From an uncultured Oscillospiraceae bacterium (GTDB lineage: Bacteria > Bacillota > Clostridia > Oscillospirales > Oscillospiraceae): a DNA stretch of 21,748 nt. The position numbers and the translations under genes are program-made. Below the pieces are notes generated by a model. That model saw only the letters and a program-made list of their open reading frames with translations, did not search any database and was not told where the DNA came from. The first letter of the stretch is position 1. Each line of letters opens with the position of its first letter. Below, in pieces: positions 7,560 to 13,707 of the stretch. The stretch spans positions 1 through 21,748 of the forward strand of contig CAJTOM010000044.1 in the NCBI GenBank assembly GCA_910577915.1. Reading direction: 5' to 3'.

Positions 7560-8159
7560 TTAGTCTGGCTGCTGCCCATCGTGAGCTTTCCATTGACATT
7601 CAGTAAACTCTATGTTAGTAAAAATAGCTTTGAACGAAGAGTCTTCCGGTGAGCAGGCATAGATGCCAAACTTGACGGTGCCGCTTCCCTTATCCATATG
7701 GCAAATGCGCATTTGAAGAAAATGGATGCCATCTTCAGAGCATTCAATACAATAATCACTCTCCCGACGGCTGAAACGATACCACATGGATTTGATTGCA
7801 GCAGGAATAGCGGCAGTAGCCCAGTCAGAATATCCGTTATTTGTGACAACACTGCCTAAATGTTGGAAATCTTCGTTCTCATATTCAATGGAGCCTTTCA
7901 GCCAATTTTCACTGTCCAAATACATAACAATACCACATTGGTCAAATCTGTGATGGCTTTCAGAAAAATCCGTTTTAACAATAAAGCTGAAGAACCGTTT
8001 ATCCGTTTCCATTTGAAGCACTGGTGCGTTATCATTTTGAAAATGGTAATAGGTCCTCTGCCACAGGTCGGTGTGTGGAGCAGTGATAATCTCTACTTTT
8101 GTACTGTCAACATGACATTGTTTCGGTTCTCGTATCCACTTAAACCTTGTCATATCCAT
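7560..8159 (-). CDS. DUF1349 domain-containing protein
   Basis: This cytosolic protein of 199 residues consists of one DUF1349 domain, which belongs to the concanavalin-like lectin/glucanase fold group; the YSDWAT and WQRTYYHF motifs (109-114 and 33-40) are typical. Other family-like stretches are FDQCGIVMYLDSENWLKGSIEY (72-93) and LGSVVTN (101-107). The family is widespread, the activity is not established, and carbohydrate binding is only suggested by the fold. There is no signal peptide. The frame is open to a TTG at 8189, but GGGAG seven bases before the ATG at 8159 and the start MDMTRFKWIREP decide the start. It is AT-rich relative to the surrounding genes, suggesting acquisition. No operon partner is evident. 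Confidence 0.85.
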   Translation of the reverse strand: MDMTRFKWIREPKQCHVDSTKVEIITAPHTDLWQRTYYHFQNDNAPVLQMETDKRFFSFIVKTDFSESHHRFDQCGIVMYLDSENWLKGSIEYENEDFQHLGSVVTNNGYSDWATAAIPAAIKSMWYRFSRRESDYCIECSEDGIHFLQMRICHMDKGSGTVKFGIYACSPEDSSFKAIFTNIEFTECQWKAHDGQQPD

Positions 8160-8528
8160 GTTATTTCTCCCGCACTTTCGATTTATCAATCATTGATTTA
8201 GGTAAAGCATACTACTGATTGCTGGCAACTTTCAACCCTCATTCATGTTATACGCGCCGCCGCCGGGCCAATAAACATGCCTTTTCCCCAAGAAAAAGGC
8301 ATGCATACCCGCCCTGCACGGATCCACAGTATACCAGACCGGCAGCCAAAACGCAACCCTCCCGCAGGATTGGAATCCGTCCGCCCTGGACATACTATGG
8401 TGCGGGAGCGGCGGCCGGAGGGGCGGGCAGGAAAAAGTAAAAGAATAATTTACAAAATACTTGCAATTGCGCCGGAAATAGGATAAAATGGCCGAAGGAT
8501 AAATTCATTCCATAGGAGGATATTGAAT
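8160..8528. other. 369-base intergenic region between divergent DUF1349 and efp genes
   Basis: No gene is supported here. It holds an imperfect palindrome ATCAAT-C-ATTGAT (8185-8197) in the DUF1349 leader and a possible minus-strand promoter, TTGAAA (8230-8235), 18 bases, TATGCT (8206-8211). It also has a 10-bp hairpin (8276-8285 with 8294-8303, CATGCCTTTT paired with AAAAGGCATG) of unknown role, and the efp promoter at 8461-8489. No known riboswitch consensus was recognised. Confidence 0.5.
8461..8489 (+). promoter_or_regulatory. Sigma-A-type promoter for efp
   Basis: TTGCAA (8461-8466), a 17-base spacer and TAAAAT (8484-8489) lie 40 bases upstream of the efp start codon, followed by a strong AGGAGGA ribosome site at 8514-8520. 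Confidence 0.7.
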
Positions 8529-9098
8529 ATGGCAACCATTACCGCCGGCGAATTCCGCAACGGCAAGACTTTTGAGATGGACGGCAAGGTGATGCAGGTC
8601 GTCGAGTTCCAGCACGTCAAGCCCGGCAAGGGCGCGGCCTTTGTGCGCACGAAGATGAAGAACGTCGTCACCGGCGCCGTCACCGAGACCAGCTTCAACC
8701 CCACCGCCAAGTTCGAGGAGGCGTTTGTGGAGCGCAAGGACATGGAGTACAGCTACAGCGACGGCGATCTGTACTACTTTATGGACCAGGAGACCTTCGA
8801 CATGGTGCCCCTGAGCCGCGACCTGCTGGGCGACGCGTTCCGCTTCGTCAAGGAGAACACGGTGTGCAAGGTGCTCTCCTACAAGGGCAACGTCTTCGGC
8901 CTGGAGTGCCCCAACTTCATGGACCTGGAGGTCACCGAGACCGAGCCCGGCTTCGCCGGCAACACCGCCACCAACGTCACCAAGCCCGCCGTGCTGGAGA
9001 CCGGCGCGGAGATCAAGGTGCCCCTGTTCATCGACATCGGCGACAAGATCACCATCGACACCCGCACCGGCGAGTATCTGTCCCGCTGCAAGAACTGA
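8529..9098 (+). CDS. efp: Translation elongation factor P
   Basis: EF-P binds stalled ribosomes between the P and E sites and promotes peptide bond formation at consecutive prolines. The 189-residue protein has the full three-domain length. The N-terminal KOW-like domain carries HVKPGKGAAFVR with K34 at the loop tip, the residue that is modified in many bacteria. The C-terminus VPLFIDIGDKITIDTRTGEYLSR is the standard EF-P signature. A TTG six bases upstream could extend the frame, but AGGAGGA eight bases from the ATG at 8529 fixes the start. No lysine-modifying enzyme gene is adjacent. The next gene, a CD1247-type protein 75 bases downstream, probably shares the transcript. Confidence 0.97.
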   Translation: MATITAGEFRNGKTFEMDGKVMQVVEFQHVKPGKGAAFVRTKMKNVVTGAVTETSFNPTAKFEEAFVERKDMEYSYSDGDLYYFMDQETFDMVPLSRDLLGDAFRFVKENTVCKVLSYKGNVFGLECPNFMDLEVTETEPGFAGNTATNVTKPAVLETGAEIKVPLFIDIGDKITIDTRTGEYLSRCKN

Positions 9099-9173
9099 TC
9101 TGTTCCATCGGCCGGGGGCCGTGTTCAGGAGGAGAAGTACCTGCCAACATGACTTTTTGAAAGGAGAACAGCT

Positions 9174-9626
9174 ATGGAAATTCTGGAAAAGGTCGCGTAT
9201 ATGAAGGGTTTAGCCGAGGGCCTGGGCCTGGACGCCAACTCCAAGGAGGTCAAGCTCCTCCATGTGATGATGGATCTTCTGGACGACATCGCACTGGAAC
9301 TGCAGGACATCCGCGACGAGCAGAGCGAGCTGGAGGAGGGGCTGGACGCCGTCAGCGACGACCTGGCGGACGTGGAGACCCGGCTCTACGAGCTGGACGG
9401 GGAGGATGACGACGGCGATGAGGACGGCGAGGTCTACCAGACGACCTGTCCCAGCTGTGAAGAGGAGATCTTCTTCGACGAGAGCGTCCTGGAGGAGGGC
9501 GGCGTGCTGTGCCCCAACTGCGGCGAGAAGCTGGAGTTCGATCTGACGGACCTGAGCGGCTGCGAGGGCGGCTGCTGCTGCGCCTGCGCCGGCGAGGATG
9601 AGGACGACGATGACGACGAGGAGTAA
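9174..9626 (+). CDS. CD1247-type acidic zinc-ribbon protein
   Basis: This 150-residue cytoplasmic protein has an N-terminal helical segment, MEILEKVAYMKGLAEGLGLD (1-20), that I recognise as the CD1247 N-terminal domain of Clostridia. A coiled-coil-like acidic stretch follows (about 28-75). Next comes a zinc ribbon with CPSC (92-95) and CPNC (113-116), then a cysteine cluster at 130-138 (C-x3-CCC-x-C), ending in an almost purely acidic tail. The two CxxC pairs are spaced like a rubredoxin-type knuckle; the extra cysteines could bind a second metal. Function is unknown. The start is supported by AAAGGAGAA before the ATG. Its position directly after efp hints at a translation-related role, but that is inference only. 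Confidence 0.8.
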   Translation: MEILEKVAYMKGLAEGLGLDANSKEVKLLHVMMDLLDDIALELQDIRDEQSELEEGLDAVSDDLADVETRLYELDGEDDDGDEDGEVYQTTCPSCEEEIFFDESVLEEGGVLCPNCGEKLEFDLTDLSGCEGGCCCACAGEDEDDDDDEE

Positions 9627-9650
9627 TCCCTCACCGCGAAACTGAATGGC

Positions 9651-9683
9651 AAGCGCCCCCGTGCAGGCAGCACGGGGGCGCTT
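9651..9683. terminator. Hairpin between convergent CD1247-type gene and glpK
   Basis: A perfect 14-bp GC-rich inverted repeat (9651-9664 with 9670-9683, 5-base loop) sits between the ends of two convergent genes. It lacks a good T-run on either strand, so it is either a weak bidirectional terminator or a structured mRNA end. Confidence 0.55.
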
Positions 9684-9690
9684 CATGCGC

Positions 9691-11196
9691 TCAATGACAT
9701 ACGCGCGATGCCTCCGCCCAGCGGAAGGACCGCTCCACGGCCCTGTGCCAGCCCTGGAGCTTTACGTCCCGCTCCTGCCGGGAGATGGCGGGGGCGAAGC
9801 TCCGGTCCACGACCCAGTTGCGGCGGATGTCCTCCAGCCCCTCCCAGAAGCGGACCTCCAGCCCCGCCAGATAGGCGGCCCCCAGGGCGGTGGTCTCCAC
9901 GCACACCGGCCGGTTGACGGCGGCCTGCAGGATGTCCGCCTGGAGCTGCATCAGGACGTTGTTGGCGCTGGCCCCGCCGTCCACCTTCAGGCTGGTCAGG
10001 GCGATGCCGGAGTCGGCGCGCATGGCGTCCAGCACGTCGCTGACCTGGTAGGCGATGGACTCCAGGGTGGCTCGGATGATATGGTTCTTGTTCACCCCGC
10101 GGGTCAGCCCCACAATGGCCCCCCGGGCGTACTGGTCCCAGTGGGGCGCGCCCAGGCCGGTGAAGGCGGGCACCACGTAGCACCCGGCGGTGTCGCTGAC
10201 CTTGCCGGCGTGGTATTCGCTGTCGGCGGCGGACTCGATGAGGCGCATCTCGTCCCGCAGCCACTGGATGGCGGCCCCGGCCACAAAGATAGAGCCCTCC
10301 AGGGCGTAATTCACCCGGCCGTCCAGCCCCCAGGCCACGGTGGTCACCAGGCCGCTGTGGGAGAACACCGGCGTCTCCCCGGTGTTCATCAGCAGAAAGC
10401 AGCCGGTGCCGTAGGTGTTCTTGGCCTGTCCGGGTGCGAAGCAGGCCTGGCCAAAGAGGGCGGCCTGCTGGTCTCCGGCGGTCCCGGCGATGGGAATGGG
10501 CCCGCCGAAGAAGGCGGGATCCGTCTCACCGTAGACGCAGCTGCTGGGCTGTGGGACGGGCAGCATGGAGCGGGGGATGTCCATCAGGCGCAGGAGTTCC
10601 TCGTCCCAGTCCAGGGTACTGATGTTGAAGAGCATGGTCCGGGAGGCGTTGGAGTAGTCCGTCACGTGGACCCGGCCGCCGGTGAGCTTCCAGATGAGCC
10701 AGGTGTCCACGGTGCCGAAGAGCAGCTCCCCCCGCTCCGCCCGCCGGCGGGCGCCGGGGACGTTGTCCAGAATCCACTTGATCTTGGGCCCGGAGAAGTA
10801 GGCGTCCGCCACCAGGCCGGTGCGGCGCTGGAGCTCGCCGCCGTGGTCCGCCGCCAGCCGGTCGCAGTAGGCGCTGGTGCGGCGGCACTGCCAGACGACG
10901 GCGTTGCAGACCGGCTCCCCGGTGTTCCTGTCCCAGACTACGGTGGTTTCCCGCTGGTTGGTGATGCCGATGGCGGCGATGTCGGCGGCGGAGGCCCCCA
11001 CCTTGCCCATGGCCTCCACCGCCACCCCCAGCTGGGTGGCCCAGATCTCCTGCGCATCGTGTTCCACCCAGCCGGGGCGGGGGAAGATCTGGGTGAACTC
11101 CTTCTGGGCAGCGCTGTGGACGCGGCCCTGCCGGTCAAACAGGATGCAGCGGTTGCTGGTGGTGCCGGCGTCAAAGGCCATGATATATTTTGCCAT
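9691..11196 (-). CDS. glpK: Glycerol kinase
   Basis: GlpK phosphorylates glycerol to sn-glycerol 3-phosphate with ATP, trapping glycerol in the cytoplasm. The 501-residue FGGY-family protein has the phosphate-binding start AFDAGTTSNRCILF (7-20), glycerol-binding R82-E83 in TNQRETTVVW, W102, the catalytic-site aspartate D242 in AGDQQAALFGQ, and the adenosine motif GGASANNVLMQLQADIL. Length is normal. AAGGAGGAAA precedes the ATG. In PTS-regulated Gram-positive glycerol kinases a histidine in the segment just before the PIAGxAGDQQ motif is phosphorylated by HPr; here the matching segment reads DPAFFGG with alanine 228 at that place, so this control is probably absent. It follows the DUF3786 gene by 38 bases. 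No glpF or glpD is in the window. Confidence 0.96.
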   Translation of the reverse strand: MAKYIMAFDAGTTSNRCILFDRQGRVHSAAQKEFTQIFPRPGWVEHDAQEIWATQLGVAVEAMGKVGASAADIAAIGITNQRETTVVWDRNTGEPVCNAVVWQCRRTSAYCDRLAADHGGELQRRTGLVADAYFSGPKIKWILDNVPGARRRAERGELLFGTVDTWLIWKLTGGRVHVTDYSNASRTMLFNISTLDWDEELLRLMDIPRSMLPVPQPSSCVYGETDPAFFGGPIPIAGTAGDQQAALFGQACFAPGQAKNTYGTGCFLLMNTGETPVFSHSGLVTTVAWGLDGRVNYALEGSIFVAGAAIQWLRDEMRLIESAADSEYHAGKVSDTAGCYVVPAFTGLGAPHWDQYARGAIVGLTRGVNKNHIIRATLESIAYQVSDVLDAMRADSGIALTSLKVDGGASANNVLMQLQADILQAAVNRPVCVETTALGAAYLAGLEVRFWEGLEDIRRNWVVDRSFAPAISRQERDVKLQGWHRAVERSFRWAEASRVCH

Positions 11197-11234
11197 GCAG
11201 TTTCCTCCTTACCGCGCCGGTGGGGCGCGTCTCT

Positions 11235-11867
11235 CTATACGCGGGAAAAGGGGCTGCCGCCGATGGGGAGGGCGGCGGCCTCCGCCAGCTGGCAGAGGGC
11301 CTCCCCGGCGATGGTGACGATGCTCTCCACGTGGATGAAGTCCGTGGCGTTCCGGTCGAAGAGCAGGTTGGCCTGGGCGGGGAACTCCTCGTCCCCGTCC
11401 CAGAACAGCAGCTGCACCGGGATGCAGGCGAAAGCGTGGAGCAGAAAGCCGTGCCCATGGATCCGGCAGCCCCGCAGGGCCTCCACCGCCCGCTCCAGCC
11501 GGTCCTCGCGGCCGGAGAAGGTGCGGGCCAGGGCCGTGAGCACCCCGCGCTGAAAGGCGGGGGCGAAGGGCCCGCCGTCCTTCAAATCCCGGAAGGGGAC
11601 CCACTCGCCGGAGAGCTTCGCCCCCGGCAGGGCGTAGCGGAACAGGGTGTAGACGTTCAGCTGGGGGGTGATGTCCACCGCAGCGCCGTCCGACAGGGAG
11701 GAGATGGCCCCCGTGCGGCGGTCCACTCCCAGCTGCCGGCCGAAGTGCCACAGGGCCAGATGGCCGCCGGTCCGCTGGAGCTCCGGCAGGCGGCGGCAGA
11801 GGTCGTCCTGGTCCAGCGTGAGAAACCACTGCCGCCACTGCTCGCACTGCTTCTGATAGTTGTCCAT
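11235..11867 (-). CDS. DUF3786 domain-containing protein
   Basis: This soluble 210-residue protein matches the DUF3786 pattern: LWHFGRQLGVDRRTGAI (39-55), an LNVYTLFRYA segment (70-79), LSGEWVPFRDLKDGGPF (85-101) and FWDGDEEFPAQANLLFDRNA (155-174). The molecular function of the family is unknown; some members in other anaerobes lie near corrinoid or metal-protein genes, which is not the case here. There is no signal peptide or membrane helix. Its ATG overlaps the TGA of the upstream permease gene by one base (TGATG), so its translation is coupled to that gene. glpK follows 38 bases later, suggesting a three-gene transcript. Confidence 0.82.
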   Translation of the reverse strand: MDNYQKQCEQWRQWFLTLDQDDLCRRLPELQRTGGHLALWHFGRQLGVDRRTGAISSLSDGAAVDITPQLNVYTLFRYALPGAKLSGEWVPFRDLKDGGPFAPAFQRGVLTALARTFSGREDRLERAVEALRGCRIHGHGFLLHAFACIPVQLLFWDGDEEFPAQANLLFDRNATDFIHVESIVTIAGEALCQLAEAAALPIGGSPFSRV

Positions 11868-13297
11868 CAGCGCTGCCCGCCGGCGGCCTGCTCGCCCTCC
11901 AGGTCCTCCGCCTCCTTGGGGATGATGATGTTCAGCGCAATGGCCAGAATGGCCGCCGGGACGATGCCGGAGCCGCCGAAGACCAGGCGCACCGCCTCCG
12001 GCACGCCCGCCAGGGCGTTGGCGGTGGCCCCCAGGCCGTAGCCCAGACCCATGGCGATGGACACGATGGTGACCACCCGGTTGGTGATGCCGTGCTTGGT
12101 CAGCAGCTTGATGCCGGACACGGCGATGGAGGCGAACATCATCACCGCCGCGCCGCCCAACACGCTCTGGGGCATGATGGAAATCACCGCCGCCAGCTTG
12201 GGGCTCAGCCCCGCCAGCACCAGGAACACCGCCCCGCAGGTCAGGGCCATCCGGTTGACCACCTTGGTCATGGTCACCAGCCCCACGTTCTGGGAGAAGG
12301 AGGTGGTGGGCAGGGAGGAGAAGAGGGAGGAGATGAAGGAGCCCACGCCGTCGCAGATGACGCCGCCGCTGAGCTCCTTGGCGGTGGCCTCCCGGCCCAT
12401 GCCGCCCTCAATGCACCCGGAGATGTCGCCGATGGTCTCCACGGCGGTGACCAGGAACATGATCAGGATGGAGAGGATGGCGTGGAGGTTGAACACCGGC
12501 TTCACCGGCAGAATCCGGGGGATGGAGAACCAGCTGGCCTCGGCGATTTTCCCCCAGTTGACATACCAGGCGGCGGTGTAGGCCGCGCCGTCGGCGCCGG
12601 TCAGCTGGTGGGGCATGACCATGCCCATCAGAGAGGCGGCGATATAGCCCGCGATGATCCCGCACAGGATGCAGGAGGTGGAGGTGATGCCCTTGGTGAA
12701 GTGCTTGAGGGCCACGATCACCGCCAGCACCAGCAGGCCCAGCAGCAGGTTGGGGATGGAGCCGAAGTCCTCGGCCCCGCTGCCGCCCGCAAAGGAGTTG
12801 ACGCCCACGCCGATAAGGCTCAAACCGATGGCCAGCACCACGGTGCCGGTGACCACCGGGGGGAAGAACCGGCGCAGGGGCTTGATAAAGAAGCCCAGCG
12901 CCGCTTCGCACAGGCCGCCCACTATGCCCGCGCCGATGATGGCGCCGTAGGCCAGCACGCCGCCGCCCATGGCGGGGTTGGCGGCCACGCCCCGCATGAC
13001 CCCCAGGAAGCCGGAGCTGGTGCCCATGATAATGGGCACCTGTCCGCCCACGGGGCCAACGGACCAGAGCTGGATGAGGGTGATGATGCCCGCCGCCAGC
13101 ATGGCGTTCTGCAGCAGCGTCACATACAGCGCCGGGTCGTCGGCGCTGATGCCGCAGATGCCGCAGATGATCATCAGCGGCGTCAGGTTGCCCACGAACA
13201 TGGCCAGTACGTGCTGCAGTCCCAGGGGGATGGCCTGCCGCAGAGGGATGGCCCCCTTGAACGTATAGGGGCTGGTGTACTCGACGGTTTTCTTCAT
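11867..13297 (-). CDS. NCS2 (NAT) family purine permease, probably xanthine/urate type
   Basis: This proton-coupled uptake transporter for nucleobases has 476 residues and about twelve to fourteen hydrophobic segments. The nucleobase-transporter signature is present as QNVGLVTMTK (336-345), followed by R349; glutamine at the first position, rather than glutamate, points to xanthine or urate instead of uracil. The TM8 motif VTAVETIGD with E287, a purine-binding residue in characterised members, is also conserved. The start at 13297 (MKKTVEYTSPYTFKG) has AGGAGG seven bases upstream; the longer frame to 13354 lacks family similarity. It is first in a closely spaced set with the DUF3786 gene and glpK. 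No purine riboswitch was recognised in its leader. Confidence 0.9.
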   Translation of the reverse strand: MKKTVEYTSPYTFKGAIPLRQAIPLGLQHVLAMFVGNLTPLMIICGICGISADDPALYVTLLQNAMLAAGIITLIQLWSVGPVGGQVPIIMGTSSGFLGVMRGVAANPAMGGGVLAYGAIIGAGIVGGLCEAALGFFIKPLRRFFPPVVTGTVVLAIGLSLIGVGVNSFAGGSGAEDFGSIPNLLLGLLVLAVIVALKHFTKGITSTSCILCGIIAGYIAASLMGMVMPHQLTGADGAAYTAAWYVNWGKIAEASWFSIPRILPVKPVFNLHAILSILIMFLVTAVETIGDISGCIEGGMGREATAKELSGGVICDGVGSFISSLFSSLPTTSFSQNVGLVTMTKVVNRMALTCGAVFLVLAGLSPKLAAVISIMPQSVLGGAAVMMFASIAVSGIKLLTKHGITNRVVTIVSIAMGLGYGLGATANALAGVPEAVRLVFGGSGIVPAAILAIALNIIIPKEAEDLEGEQAAGGQR

Positions 13298-13352
13298 GAC
13301 GCGTCCTCCTAAAATGTCGTGCTGCCGCGGACAGCGGCGCGCATTGCTGTCC

Positions 13353-13370
13353 ATTATAGCAGAGGCCTCT
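13353..13370 (-). promoter_or_regulatory. Extended -10 promoter with overlapping palindrome for the purine permease
   Basis: The minus strand reads TGC followed by TATAAT (13353-13358), an extended -10 element about 55 bases upstream of the permease start. No clear -35 is present. A perfect 10-bp palindrome AGAGGCCTCT (13361-13370) sits in the spacer and could be an operator. Confidence 0.5.
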
Positions 13371-13490
13371 TATGAAAACCATGCCTGTTTTCCCCAATTC
13401 TTAACGCCTTTTTTAGGCATATTGCACCACTGGCCGCGCTGCCGCCCCGAACGGCGGCGGCAAAACGCAAAAGTATGCAGCGAATGGTGG

Positions 13491-13535
13491 ATAAAAAACC
13501 GCCGGGCAGTCGCGCCCTCCCGTCTGACCGGCGGT
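13491..13535 (-). terminator. Minus-strand terminator-like hairpin upstream of the permease promoter
   Basis: On the minus strand ACCGCCGG (13535-13528) pairs with CCGGCGGT (13505-13498) and runs straight into a six-T tract (13498-13493). The 22-base loop is long for an intrinsic terminator. There is no gene upstream of it on this strand inside the gap, so it would end a short leader or small RNA, or block antisense transcription from the arginine promoter region. Confidence 0.5.
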
Positions 13536-13553
13536 CCGATGGCCCGGCAATTT

Positions 13554-13581
13554 TTGAAAAAACAGGAATATCCGGTAAAAT
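13554..13581 (+). promoter_or_regulatory. Possible distal promoter for argG
   Basis: TTGAAA (13554-13559), a 16-base spacer and TAAAAT (13576-13581) resemble a sigma-A promoter about 125 bases upstream of argG. A small stem (AATGC paired with GCATT, within 13579-13596) lies just downstream. Confidence 0.4.
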
Positions 13582-13629
13582 GCACAAGGAGCATTCCCGG
13601 CGGGCGGAAGAATTTATCAAAACTTTGCA

Positions 13630-13665
13630 TTGCATAAATACACGCGTTGATATAATATATATTCA
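13630..13665 (+). promoter_or_regulatory. argG promoter with tandem ARG-box-like operators
   Basis: An extended -10 (TG-A-TATAAT, with TATAAT at 13651-13656) lies about 50 bases upstream of argG, with a weak TTGCAT at 13630-13635. Against the ArgR/AhrC palindrome TGAATWWWWATTCA, the segment at 13652-13665 (ATAATATATATTCA) matches 12 of 14 positions. The segment at 13631-13644 (TGCATAAATACACG) matches 10 of 14. Their centres are 21 bp apart, the classic spacing of paired ARG boxes, and they cover the promoter. This supports arginine-dependent ArgR repression; binding is inferred. Confidence 0.65.
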
Positions 13666-13707
13666 CAAATCGCGGAACACGTAATATTTACCTGGGAGGG
13701 TTACGCT

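Larger units (their letters stand above)
13298..13707. other. 410-base divergent intergenic region between the purine permease and argG
   Basis: No protein gene is supported. It contains the permease promoter (13353-13361), a hairpin in the permease leader (GGACAGC at 13329-13335 with GCTGTCC at 13346-13352), a GC hairpin at 13441-13458, a minus-strand terminator (13491-13535), and two possible argG promoters with ARG-box-like sites. It is unusually rich in structured elements. Confidence 0.6.

Noticed and set aside
9651..9683. Inverted repeat as a mobile element end or attachment site
   Set aside because: It sits exactly between the ends of convergent genes, has no second copy nearby and is best explained as an mRNA 3'-end hairpin.
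9646..11553. Plus-strand open frame of about 635 codons opposite glpK
   Set aside because: glpK on the other strand has every family motif; this frame is compositional shadow with no recognisable domain.
12092..13312. Plus-strand open frame of about 406 codons opposite the purine permease
   Set aside because: Repetitive histidine/glycine/aspartate-rich shadow of transmembrane codons; the permease has a clear start, ribosome site and signature motif.
13298..13480. Purine riboswitch in the permease leader
   Set aside because: The predicted leader after the TATAAT is only about 50 bases and has one 7-bp hairpin; the three-stem purine aptamer with its conserved loop sequences is not seen.
13491..13700. 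T-box or other known riboswitch before argG
   Set aside because: No GGGTGGnACCGCG-type antiterminator sequence or other known consensus is present; the CCGCCGG/CCGGCGG pair fits only a minus-strand terminator.
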